The notes beneath the pieces are model-generated. The model saw only the letters and a program-made list of their open reading frames with translations. It was not told the DNA's origin and did no database searches. Position numbers and translations under genes: made by a program. DNA of 64,000 nucleotides. Origin: Lachnospiraceae bacterium M18-1 (GTDB taxonomy: Bacteria > Bacillota > Clostridia > Lachnospirales > Lachnospiraceae). Below, one piece after another: positions 53,676 to 61,466 of this stretch (positions are counted from its first letter, which is position 1; each line of letters opens with the position of its first letter). Location of the stretch: NCBI GenBank assembly GCA_000403295.2, contig KE159611.1, positions 193,466 to 257,465 of the forward strand. The letters run 5' to 3'.

Positions 53676-53810
53676 GTTCTCATTTCTAAATTTATGCCTG
53701 GAAAAGGAGGGGATACATATTCGTTTTAACAAATCATTCAAAAAGGAGGGGTATCAAATTATTGACCTGATGGTCAGAGAAAAGTGAAGCTGGTTAAAGC
53801 AAAGTCAAAG

Positions 53811-53906
53811 CTCCTGCAGCAAGCTGCGGGGTATTTGACCCTCGCGGCAGTCGCCAAATACCCATGCAAGCATGGCTACTTGGCTCGTTGCTTCGCGGGA
53901 ATAAAA
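53811..53906. repeat. Dispersed CCGCGAAGCA-type repeat, long copy
   Basis: Contains GCAGCAAGCTGC, GGTATTT...AAATACC, CCATGCAAGCATGG and CTCGCGG...GCTTCGCGGG, which pair as nested hairpins. A shorter copy lies at 31190-31246 and a partial one at 14409-14442. All three are near gene ends or leaders. It is inside the MFS leader, 55 bases before the ribosome site. Confidence 0.6.
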
Positions 53907-53961
53907 GTGAGATAGAAAGGAACGATGATCTTAAAAAATACAAATGACGGGAGGAGAATAC

Positions 53962-55239
53962 ATGTCAACATCTAAGTCATCAAAAATGGAACGCTGGATT
54001 ATTTTATTTGTAGTAGCGCTTGTGGGAGGGATCATCACCAAACTTCCCTACATTAAAGACAGTTATTATTCGGCATTGAGAGCGGCTATGGGATTGACAA
54101 ACACACAGTTTGCTTTCCTGCTGACCGCCTATGGAATCATGAATACGATTGTTTATATTCCCGGCGGTTTTCTGGCGGATCGCTTTTCGCCAAAATTATT
54201 GGTCGTGATTTCTTGTTTCGGAACAGGATTAGCAGGTATCTGGTACTCCTTCCTGCCACCTTATCCCTATCTGGTTGCCATCCATGCAGCATTCGGTATC
54301 ACGACCGTATTCACATTCTGGGCAGCTATGGTAAAGATTACAAACAATCTGGGGTCCGGTGATGAGCAGGGAAAAATGTTTGGTCTTCTGGAAGGAGGAC
54401 GCGGACTGATCGGAACCGTGGTGGCGCTGGGATCCGTATGGGTGTTTGAACGATTTGCCAATGAAGTAGCGGGAGTACGCGGAACGATCATGTATTACAG
54501 TATCGCAATGATGATCGCCGGTGTTCTGTCTATTATCTTTATCAAAGATCCTGCAAAATTAGGAGCAGTAGAGGATGACGGATCAAAGCAGAAATGGAGC
54601 GATTTCAAAATCGTAATGAAGATTCCCCGTGTATGGCTTTGCGGTATCGTAGTAGCATGTAATTATATGGCAGTGATCTTGTTCGGATACATTACCCCCT
54701 ATCTGACAGATATTTACGGCGTATCAAATTCCGGAGCGGCTCTCCTTAGTGTTTTTCGTTCCTATGTATTGATGTTTGTCGCATCCCTGCTGGCCGGCGC
54801 TATAGCTGACAAACTGAAAAGCGTGATCCGGTTCTGGTGCTACGGATATGTAGGAATGGCGATATTCTCGTTTGGCTATCTGCTGATTCCGAAAAACCAC
54901 AGTCTTGTATGGGTAGTAGTCATTAACTTTGTTTTGCATGGTATGTTCCTGCTGGCTGTAAAAGCGCTGTATTTTGCACCGATTGATGAAATGTATATTG
55001 GCAAAAAGCTTGCCGGTACAGCTTCCGGTATTATATCGATCGTGGGATATTCTCCGGAAATGTTCGGCTATACCCTGGCTGGATCGCTTATGGATAACAA
55101 TCCTGGTGTAGCAGGATTTAATATGATCTTTATTGCTACAGGCATTTTCTCTATTCTTGGAATTATCGGTGTGGTTTTATTGAAGAAGTCAAATGATAAT
55201 TACGGAAAAATGCTTGCACAGAAGGAGCAGAAAGCGTAA
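53962..55239 (+). CDS. Major facilitator superfamily transporter
   Basis: 425 residues from the ATG at 53962, behind GGGAGGAG; the open frame begins six codons earlier without a site. Twelve helices in two halves; the loop between helices 2 and 3 reads GGFLADRFSPKLLV, a variant of the MFS motif A, and in the second half LLAGAIADKLKS. Early residues YIKDSYYSALRAAMGLTNTQFAFL are typical of a branch of bacterial MFS of unknown substrate. First gene of the operon with the isomerase and the BCCT carrier. The substrate might be an organic phosphate or polyol, judging by GlpP context only. Confidence 0.8.
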   Translation: MSTSKSSKMERWIILFVVALVGGIITKLPYIKDSYYSALRAAMGLTNTQFAFLLTAYGIMNTIVYIPGGFLADRFSPKLLVVISCFGTGLAGIWYSFLPPYPYLVAIHAAFGITTVFTFWAAMVKITNNLGSGDEQGKMFGLLEGGRGLIGTVVALGSVWVFERFANEVAGVRGTIMYYSIAMMIAGVLSIIFIKDPAKLGAVEDDGSKQKWSDFKIVMKIPRVWLCGIVVACNYMAVILFGYITPYLTDIYGVSNSGAALLSVFRSYVLMFVASLLAGAIADKLKSVIRFWCYGYVGMAIFSFGYLLIPKNHSLVWVVVINFVLHGMFLLAVKALYFAPIDEMYIGKKLAGTASGIISIVGYSPEMFGYTLAGSLMDNNPGVAGFNMIFIATGIFSILGIIGVVLLKKSNDNYGKMLAQKEQKA

Positions 55240-55300
55240 AGGACAAGAATTAAAAAAATTTTATAAAAACAGAACTAAATCATGAGAGGAGAAGATTCAA

Positions 55301-56287
55301 ATGTTACAGACATCCATTAATACAGATTATAATAATGATATCCCCCAGTGGCCGGAAATCGAACATCAGTTAAAGTGCATCGCGGACGCGAAATTCACCC
55401 ATACCTCCTGGATTCATGACTGGGATGGCGATTATATGTATAGTCTTACGGAAATGAAATATGCCCGTGATCTCGTGAACGGATATGGCCTGATCGCACA
55501 TACGCATCACGCGTCTGAAGGTTCCAAGGGCGGTTCCATCGTTGGAGATAAGATTATTCCAGATCCGGGAGAGAGATGCCCGAATATCCGGAAGGATTAT
55601 TCCAGCCCGAACAAATACTTAAGAGAAGCCGGCGTAGATCTTCTGAAAAACCGGATTGAACTGTGCAGACATCTTGGTGCAAATACGATGGTGCTGCATA
55701 TGTCTCTTCCGTATGCTCTGCTTCAAAGATCTCCTCAGGATAAAGAAGATTATTATGCAGAGGTATATAAGTCCTTTGATGAAGTACAGCCCCATGCAAA
55801 GGACGCCGGCGTGAGGATCGCTCTGGAGAATCTTCTGTTCAGCACACCGGAGCTGGAAATGGAAAAGTTTGACAGAATGTTTGACCGCTACGATAAGGAC
55901 TTCATGGGAATGTGCTATGATTCCGGACATGCAAGCGTTCTGTTCCTGGATAATTTCTATGAATTGCTGGAGAAACATCATGACAGGCTGTATGCGACTC
56001 ATCTTCAGGACACAAGTTCCAGGGCAAAGGAAGATTGGAAGGATGACGTTGCCGCACTCCGCGGAGATAAGCACTGGATTCCTTTCACAGGTGTTGTAGA
56101 CTGGGATAAGGTTGCTTACTGGGTTGCCCGTTCTCCGATCGATCTTCCGGCAGACTTTGAGGTTTGTCTGCAGTACGGAACCAAATATGACAATCTGGAA
56201 AAAGAAATGGATGATCTGGCTAAAGCGCATGCAGCGGCAGAGCGGTTCCAGCAGATGGTACTTGACGAGAAAGCAAAGATAAAGTAA
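55301..56287 (+). CDS. Sugar phosphate isomerase/epimerase-like TIM barrel protein
   Basis: 328 residues of the AP-endonuclease-2/xylose isomerase-like fold. Metal-binding residues sit in the expected places: ALENLL (Glu), CYDSGHAS (Asp, His), THLQDTS (His, Asp) and ADFEVCL (Glu). Early motif HTHHASEGSKGG is unusual for the family. Some members isomerise sugars or polyols; others cleave or epimerise cyclitols. GAGAGGAGAAG precedes the start, 61 bases after the MFS gene. The substrate is unknown; it should be a carbohydrate or polyol brought in by one of the two transporters. Confidence 0.75.
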   Translation: MLQTSINTDYNNDIPQWPEIEHQLKCIADAKFTHTSWIHDWDGDYMYSLTEMKYARDLVNGYGLIAHTHHASEGSKGGSIVGDKIIPDPGERCPNIRKDYSSPNKYLREAGVDLLKNRIELCRHLGANTMVLHMSLPYALLQRSPQDKEDYYAEVYKSFDEVQPHAKDAGVRIALENLLFSTPELEMEKFDRMFDRYDKDFMGMCYDSGHASVLFLDNFYELLEKHHDRLYATHLQDTSSRAKEDWKDDVAALRGDKHWIPFTGVVDWDKVAYWVARSPIDLPADFEVCLQYGTKYDNLEKEMDDLAKAHAAAERFQQMVLDEKAKIK

Positions 56288-56293
56288 TGGCAT

Positions 56294-57820
56294 ATGAGGA
56301 AAGTATGGAAGGAAATTGATAAATATGTTTATTTTATCACAGTGATACTGATCATATTAATCGTGGTCACTGTGGCCATATGGCCTGATGTGTTTGCAGG
56401 CTGGATCGGCGCGATCTATAATGTGGTTATAAAGAAGTTCGGCTGGATGTATATTTTTATGAACCTTTGCTGTTTCGCTCTGTTTTTCTATATTATCTTT
56501 GGAAGATACGGAAATATCAAGCTGGGCGGCGATGAGGAAAAGCCTCGGTTCTCTACCTTCAGCTGGGCGGCAATGATCTTTGCATCAGGGGCCGGATCAA
56601 GTGTGATCATCCTTGGCTTTGCGGAACCTGTATACTACCTGACCAACACGCCATTCCATATTGAGCCGATGTCGGAAGAAGCGTTTGAATATGCGCATAT
56701 GTACGGGCAGTTCCACTGGGGCCTGAGCGCCTGGGCTTTCTATGTTCCTGCCATCGTTGCGCTTTGTTATATGCTCTATAAGAGGGAAAGCCGGGACATT
56801 AAGTTTTCTAATGCCCTGGTTCCCCTCCTGGGGAGCAGGTTTCCAAAAAGCCCGCTGGGTAAGCTGATCGATATTATCGTCGCATTCGGAATCGTTGCAT
56901 CCATTACCACTTCGCTTGGCCTGGCCGTACCGGTTATGAGCAAACTGATATCCAGTGCAACGGGTATTCCGGAAAGTATCTATATGAATATCTTCGTATT
57001 TGCGGTCTGGTTTTTCATTTTCGGATGGAGTGTATTTCGGGGATTAGATAAAGGAATCCGTCAGCTGACCAATGTAAATATGGCTTTGATTTTTGGATTT
57101 CTTGCAATATTTATTTTATGTACCCCTATTGGAGAAATTTTTGGTATGGAGATCAACAGTCTGGGCCTCTATATAAGCCAGCTTCCGCGCGTCATGTGCT
57201 ATACGGATCCTTTCGGGGATAAGGCATTTTTGAACGAATGGACGATTTTCTACTGGGCCTGGTGGCTGACCTTTGTGCCGATCATGGGCATGTTTATTGC
57301 AAAGGTCTCAAGAGGCAGGACACTGAAACAGGTGATCACAGGCCAGATGATTTGGGGAACTTTAGGATGCTGTACATTTTTGGGCATTCTGGGAGGCTAT
57401 TCACTCTACCTGCAGAAGAACGGCATTGTAGACCTGGTAAGCATTCTACAGACAGAAGGCAATGAAGGGGTGGTTCTGGCGATCCTGGATACACTTCCTT
57501 TCAGCAAGCCGATCATCATTTTTGTGATCATACTTTGTTTTGTATTCCTGGCGACCACCATCGATTCAACAGCATTGGTGTTAGGTACGGCGACGTCAGA
57601 CAAACTAGATCCGGATCAAGATCCACACTTATACAATCGTTTCAGCTGGGCTATTATGATTTTTGCGCTGTCAATCGCGCTTTCCATGAGCGGCGGATTG
57701 AGCCTGATACAAAAATTTGCGATCGTGCTTGGATTTCCAATGATCTTTGTAGTGATTTTGATCAGCATGTCTGCTTTAAAAGCCATGCGTGAGGATTATG
57801 CGGACAGGCATTTAAAATAG
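56294..57820 (+). CDS. BCCT family transporter
   Basis: 508 residues, twelve helices. The C-terminal region EWTIFYWAWWLTFVPIMGMF and FIAKVSRGRTLKQVI is the BCCT signature with its aromatic box. The central motif expected as GMGIG in glycine betaine carriers reads ASGAGSSVIILGFAEPVYY instead (GFAEP retained), a feature of divergent or sodium-independent members. BCCT proteins carry betaine, choline, carnitine or related quaternary amines. It starts six bases after the isomerase stop, so is translationally linked to it. A strong bidirectional terminator follows. Confidence 0.88.
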   Translation: MRKVWKEIDKYVYFITVILIILIVVTVAIWPDVFAGWIGAIYNVVIKKFGWMYIFMNLCCFALFFYIIFGRYGNIKLGGDEEKPRFSTFSWAAMIFASGAGSSVIILGFAEPVYYLTNTPFHIEPMSEEAFEYAHMYGQFHWGLSAWAFYVPAIVALCYMLYKRESRDIKFSNALVPLLGSRFPKSPLGKLIDIIVAFGIVASITTSLGLAVPVMSKLISSATGIPESIYMNIFVFAVWFFIFGWSVFRGLDKGIRQLTNVNMALIFGFLAIFILCTPIGEIFGMEINSLGLYISQLPRVMCYTDPFGDKAFLNEWTIFYWAWWLTFVPIMGMFIAKVSRGRTLKQVITGQMIWGTLGCCTFLGILGGYSLYLQKNGIVDLVSILQTEGNEGVVLAILDTLPFSKPIIIFVIILCFVFLATTIDSTALVLGTATSDKLDPDQDPHLYNRFSWAIMIFALSIALSMSGGLSLIQKFAIVLGFPMIFVVILISMSALKAMREDYADRHLK

Positions 57821-57923
57821 ATCCTTTGATGTATACCCTTCGGGGCGCACGGACTCTGTCCGGTAGGATAATAGAACGGAAAACAGAAAGCAACATTCGG
57901 AATAAAAAGGGCAGATACACAGA

Positions 57924-58023
57924 GCTGCCGGAGAATGACATTTCTCTACAATATATCATACTAATGCCTGGTAAGTCACATGGTATATTGCAGATGAACT
58001 GTCATTCTCCGGCAGCCCTTTTT
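57924..58023. terminator. Long bidirectional terminator after the BCCT gene
   Basis: Perfect 17-bp arms GCTGCCGGAGAATGACA and TGTCATTCTCCGGCAGC (57924-57940, 58000-58016), plus inner arms CTACAATATATC and GGTATATTGCAG. A/T runs lie on both sides, serving the convergent BCCT and SseB-like genes. The stem is much longer than needed for termination. Confidence 0.85.
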
Positions 58024-58036
58024 GGATACTGTCTAT

Positions 58037-58495
58037 TTACATGTTCTGATTGATACACAAATGAAGTGTTTTTCTTTTTCCGTCATAAACCAGGAAACGA
58101 TCTTCAAATTCCTTTCTCATATCAATGTATACGTCTTTTTCATACTGTTCCGCGATACGGATGATGTCGTCATATGGCACGGCAGCAACGGAAAATTCTC
58201 TGCCGATCCGCACCGCGGCGTATCTTCTTCCATATTCCTCGCAGTCTTCCGGATCTGTGAATACCAGGAGTACGTCCTGATCATACAGTACGCCGTCTAT
58301 GGTGAATCGGAGAAACAGCGCTTCATCCTTAGGATGCACTGTAAAAAGGCTTCTGGACTGTAAAAGGCTTTTGATGCAGTCCCAGTCTTTTTGGAGGCGT
58401 CTGGGCTGGTTGAGGATTGATTTGATGGTTCTGATCTCCTGGGGGGAGAAGGGCTGCTTTTGCGACGATGGCTGGGTTGTTTCGTGGATATCCAT
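58037..58495 (-). CDS. SseB-like hypothetical protein
   Basis: 152 residues, soluble. The central part (LFLRFTIDGVLYDQDVLLVF, then TDPEDCEEYGRRY and VAAVPYDDIIRIAEQ) resembles the SseB N-terminal domain, found in enhancers of serine sensitivity and type III secretion-linked proteins and widespread in Firmicutes without a defined role. The first 25 residues are Gln/Pro/Ser-rich. It is 70 bases downstream of the rhamnosidase on the same strand and may be co-transcribed. Confidence 0.55.
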   Translation of the reverse strand: MDIHETTQPSSQKQPFSPQEIRTIKSILNQPRRLQKDWDCIKSLLQSRSLFTVHPKDEALFLRFTIDGVLYDQDVLLVFTDPEDCEEYGRRYAAVRIGREFSVAAVPYDDIIRIAEQYEKDVYIDMRKEFEDRFLVYDGKRKTLHLCINQNM

Positions 58496-58565
58496 ACAAT
58501 GTATCTCCCTTTTGCGTGTGATTTTTATTGTAGCAGGGTTAGGATACCATGGTTATGCCGGGATG

Positions 58566-61370
58566 TCAATGCGCGGAGGATTCCACACACCTCAGCTTCC
58601 GGTCCAGTTCCTCCCACTCTTCCCTGGGCAGACTTGTAAACGGCCCGTTCATGAGTTCTTCCAGTGTAAACAGTTCCTTTTCAAACGGAATATTCTTGAA
58701 CCGGCACAGATAATCTTCTTCCAATATCTTCCTGGTCTCAGCATTTTCCATCAGCTCTTCCACAGGGGAATCAATGCTGTAAACCTTCCGGTAAGGCTTC
58801 GTCGGTTCATATTCAAAAACATACGTCCCCGTTTCCGCTTCCACCGTAACACTGCTTCCGGTCTGCGTGATTCTGCGGATTCCGCTACTTTCGCTGATCT
58901 CATTTACATCCGCATCCGGCAGCACGATCTCTGCCTCTGCGTCAAACGGCACGGTCACAATAATCTTTAACTTCTTTCCGTCAATGGTCCAGGAGCTCTT
59001 GATCATTCCCGCCGCCGACCTGAGACACCCCTTTGCCCAGGAAATCTGATAATTGGGCAGAGGCGCAACCTGGAATTTCTTAAACCCGGCCCCCTCCTCC
59101 ATGGGCTTGATCCCAAGCATATTGCGGTACATCCATTCCACAATGGAGCCGTATGCATAATGATTCAGAGAGTTCATCTCCGTCCCGCTGATCTTTCCGT
59201 CCGGGAGCACGGAATTCCACCGCTCCCACACAGTCGTTGCGCCCATCAGCACTTCATAAAGCCACCCCGGGAATCCCTTTTCCAGAAGCAGATGATATGC
59301 CAGGTCGTTCATACCGTTCTCGGACAGCATCCGGCACAGGTACGGCGTTCCCACAAACCCTGTATTCAGATGATAACGGTTCTTTTTCAGTTTATTCAGA
59401 AGCCCCCTGCAAACTTTTTCGTAGGCAAAGTCCGGCGTCAGGCCCATATACAGAACTATCACATATGCGGTCATAGTATCCACGCTCAGATTCCCTGCCG
59501 GAGTAAAATATTCCCGGATAAATGCATTTCGGATTTCTTCCGCAAGTGTTCCGTAAGCTTCCGCATCTGCTTCCTTTTCCAGGATCTTCGCTGTCTTTGC
59601 CACAATGGTCGCGGAATGATAGTAATACCCGGATGCGATCAGGTGCGGGTCGGTCGCCCCGTACACGCCGCCATCTACATTTCCGTCCAGGGCCAGCCAG
59701 TCGCCGTAATGAAAGCCGCTCTGCCACAGGCGCTTGCCGCCGTATTTGTCATCCTCGCCCTTCATATAATCCACCCAGGCCTTCATGCTGCCGTACTGGC
59801 GCTGCAGGATGCCTTTGTCTCCGTAATGCAGGTAGACATTCCAGGGGATCACAGTGGCCGCCTCGCCCCATGCGGTGGAAGCGTCGCCGGGATAGTTCGC
59901 CACCGGAACCACATCGGGAACACTGCCGTTCAGTTTCTGCTGCTCCGCGTAGATATCCTTGCCGTATTTTGTGTAAAATGCATATGTATCCATGTTGAAG
60001 CAGGCAGTTCCGCTGAAGATCTGTGCATCCCCCGTCCATCCGTAGCGCTCATCCCTTTGAGGGCAATCCGTAGGCACATCCACAAAATTGCCTTTCTGTC
60101 CCCACTTTGCATTGTGGATCAGCTGGTTGACCAACGGATCAGAGGTCTCGATATCCCCCAGTTCCTCCATTTCGGAGTGGATGACCAGCCCCTGGAAATC
60201 ATTCACATCAGGCTTCCCTTCCCATCCGGTGATCTTGACGAAACGGTAGCCGTAAAATGTAAAATGCTGCCGTACATCGCACACATTTCCATCTGCAATA
60301 TAAGTAAATTCCGCCTTTGCAGTCCGCAGATTGTCATTGTAAAAGTTCCCGTCCTGCAGGATCTCGCCGAACTGGAAATACAGCTTCGTGCCCTTCGGCG
60401 CCTCACAGTGAAAGCCCAGCCAGCCCACCATGTTCTGTCCCATATCCAGCACCATTTCCCCGGCGGGGGTATGGATCAGTTCCACAGGCGTGATCCGCTC
60501 ATGAATCTTGATGGGCGGGCTCAGCCGGGGCGCAAGCTTTCCCTTGTCCAGATCTGTCTTTTCCACCGGGAAGGTCTCGCTGATATCCAAAGTCGCGTCA
60601 TACACCTCTCCCGGATAAATGCCGCTGGACACCACCCTGCTTTTTCTGGCCTGCCAGGTAGAATCCGTAGTGATTACTTCGGTTGTCCCGTCCTCGTAGG
60701 AAATGTGGAGCTCACCGATGCATGCAAGGCGGTCCCCATAGTTTTCACTGGTCTGGCGGAGGCCGTACCAGCCCTTATACCAGCCGTCGCCCAGCAGGAC
60801 TTCAATCTCATTTTCACCGGAATGGAGCGAGACCTCATAGGTCTGGTACTGAATCCAGGTGTCATAGTCGCAGAAGCCGGGAAGGAGACACTCGTCCCCC
60901 TGTTTTTCGCCGTTTATGTAGAGCTCATAGAGACCCACGCCTGTGATATACATCCTGCAGCGGGCAACCGGTCTGGCGACGGTAAATGTCTTGAACACGG
61001 ACATCTGCAGGTCTTTAGGGGTACATGGGGTGATCCAGTCCGCCTGCCACTCTCCGCCCTTGGCGGTCTCAAACCATGCTGCCGGGCTTTCCGCAGATTC
61101 TCCGTTGTCCGCCCAGACACGAACCTTCCAGTAGTAACGAGTCTCCGGCTCCAGATCGATGGGCAGGGGAAATGCGGTGCTGTTGATGGTGTCTGTCTCG
61201 CCGCTGTCGTAGAGGATAGCTGAAAAATCCTCATTCCGTGAGACAAGGACCTGGGCTTTCTCCTGCTTCTTTGCCAGGGTGTCCCTCACTACATAGGAGA
61301 TGGCGGGCTGTCCCAGGTCGTAGCCCAGAGGGTTGACAAGGTGATTGACTTTTAAGTGTGTGATTTCCAT
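58566..61370 (-). CDS. Alpha-L-rhamnosidase, GH78
   Basis: 934 residues, without a signal peptide, so it should act in the cytoplasm. The N-terminal beta-sandwiches (about 1-340) carry LGYDLGQPAISYVV and ETRYYWKVRVWADNGESAE, typical of GH78. The (alpha/alpha)6 barrel contains DCPQRDERYGWTGD (about 429-442), the GH78 hallmark with acidic catalytic residues, and GATTVWERWNSVLPDG further on. It releases terminal rhamnose from plant glycosides or polysaccharide fragments. A short tail (about 865-934) is Glu-rich. No rhamnose transporter or catabolic genes are adjacent. The start is preceded by AGAAAGGAAGTACC. Confidence 0.92.
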   Translation of the reverse strand: MEITHLKVNHLVNPLGYDLGQPAISYVVRDTLAKKQEKAQVLVSRNEDFSAILYDSGETDTINSTAFPLPIDLEPETRYYWKVRVWADNGESAESPAAWFETAKGGEWQADWITPCTPKDLQMSVFKTFTVARPVARCRMYITGVGLYELYINGEKQGDECLLPGFCDYDTWIQYQTYEVSLHSGENEIEVLLGDGWYKGWYGLRQTSENYGDRLACIGELHISYEDGTTEVITTDSTWQARKSRVVSSGIYPGEVYDATLDISETFPVEKTDLDKGKLAPRLSPPIKIHERITPVELIHTPAGEMVLDMGQNMVGWLGFHCEAPKGTKLYFQFGEILQDGNFYNDNLRTAKAEFTYIADGNVCDVRQHFTFYGYRFVKITGWEGKPDVNDFQGLVIHSEMEELGDIETSDPLVNQLIHNAKWGQKGNFVDVPTDCPQRDERYGWTGDAQIFSGTACFNMDTYAFYTKYGKDIYAEQQKLNGSVPDVVPVANYPGDASTAWGEAATVIPWNVYLHYGDKGILQRQYGSMKAWVDYMKGEDDKYGGKRLWQSGFHYGDWLALDGNVDGGVYGATDPHLIASGYYYHSATIVAKTAKILEKEADAEAYGTLAEEIRNAFIREYFTPAGNLSVDTMTAYVIVLYMGLTPDFAYEKVCRGLLNKLKKNRYHLNTGFVGTPYLCRMLSENGMNDLAYHLLLEKGFPGWLYEVLMGATTVWERWNSVLPDGKISGTEMNSLNHYAYGSIVEWMYRNMLGIKPMEEGAGFKKFQVAPLPNYQISWAKGCLRSAAGMIKSSWTIDGKKLKIIVTVPFDAEAEIVLPDADVNEISESSGIRRITQTGSSVTVEAETGTYVFEYEPTKPYRKVYSIDSPVEELMENAETRKILEEDYLCRFKNIPFEKELFTLEELMNGPFTSLPREEWEELDRKLRCVESSAH

Positions 61371-61428
61371 GATTGGTACTTCCTTTCTATTATCTGATGC
61401 TGTCCATAGCAGGACTTTTCATTTTAGG

Positions 61429-61466
61429 AACTGTCATGAACTAAGCTTCCATGACAGCTCCTTATT
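61429..61466. repeat. Inverted repeat at the end of the DUF1703 gene
   Basis: AGGAACTGTCATG and CATGACAGCTCCT pair with one mismatch around a short loop. Minus-strand T run is absent, so terminator function is doubtful. Confidence 0.4.

Larger units (their letters stand above)
53537..53961. other. Leader and spacer before the MFS gene
   Basis: 425 bases with no convincing gene. It holds the promoter, the attenuator, two GGAGGGG sequences without good start codons (53706 and 53745 regions, each followed by a short open frame ending near 53787), and a repeat element (53811-53906). The GGAGGGG sites may be remains of a lost gene or of a leader peptide. Confidence 0.5.

Noticed and set aside
59160..61223. 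A 687-codon plus-strand open frame across the rhamnosidase gene
   Set aside because: It is antisense to GH78 with no family motifs; the long frame follows from codon bias of the real gene.
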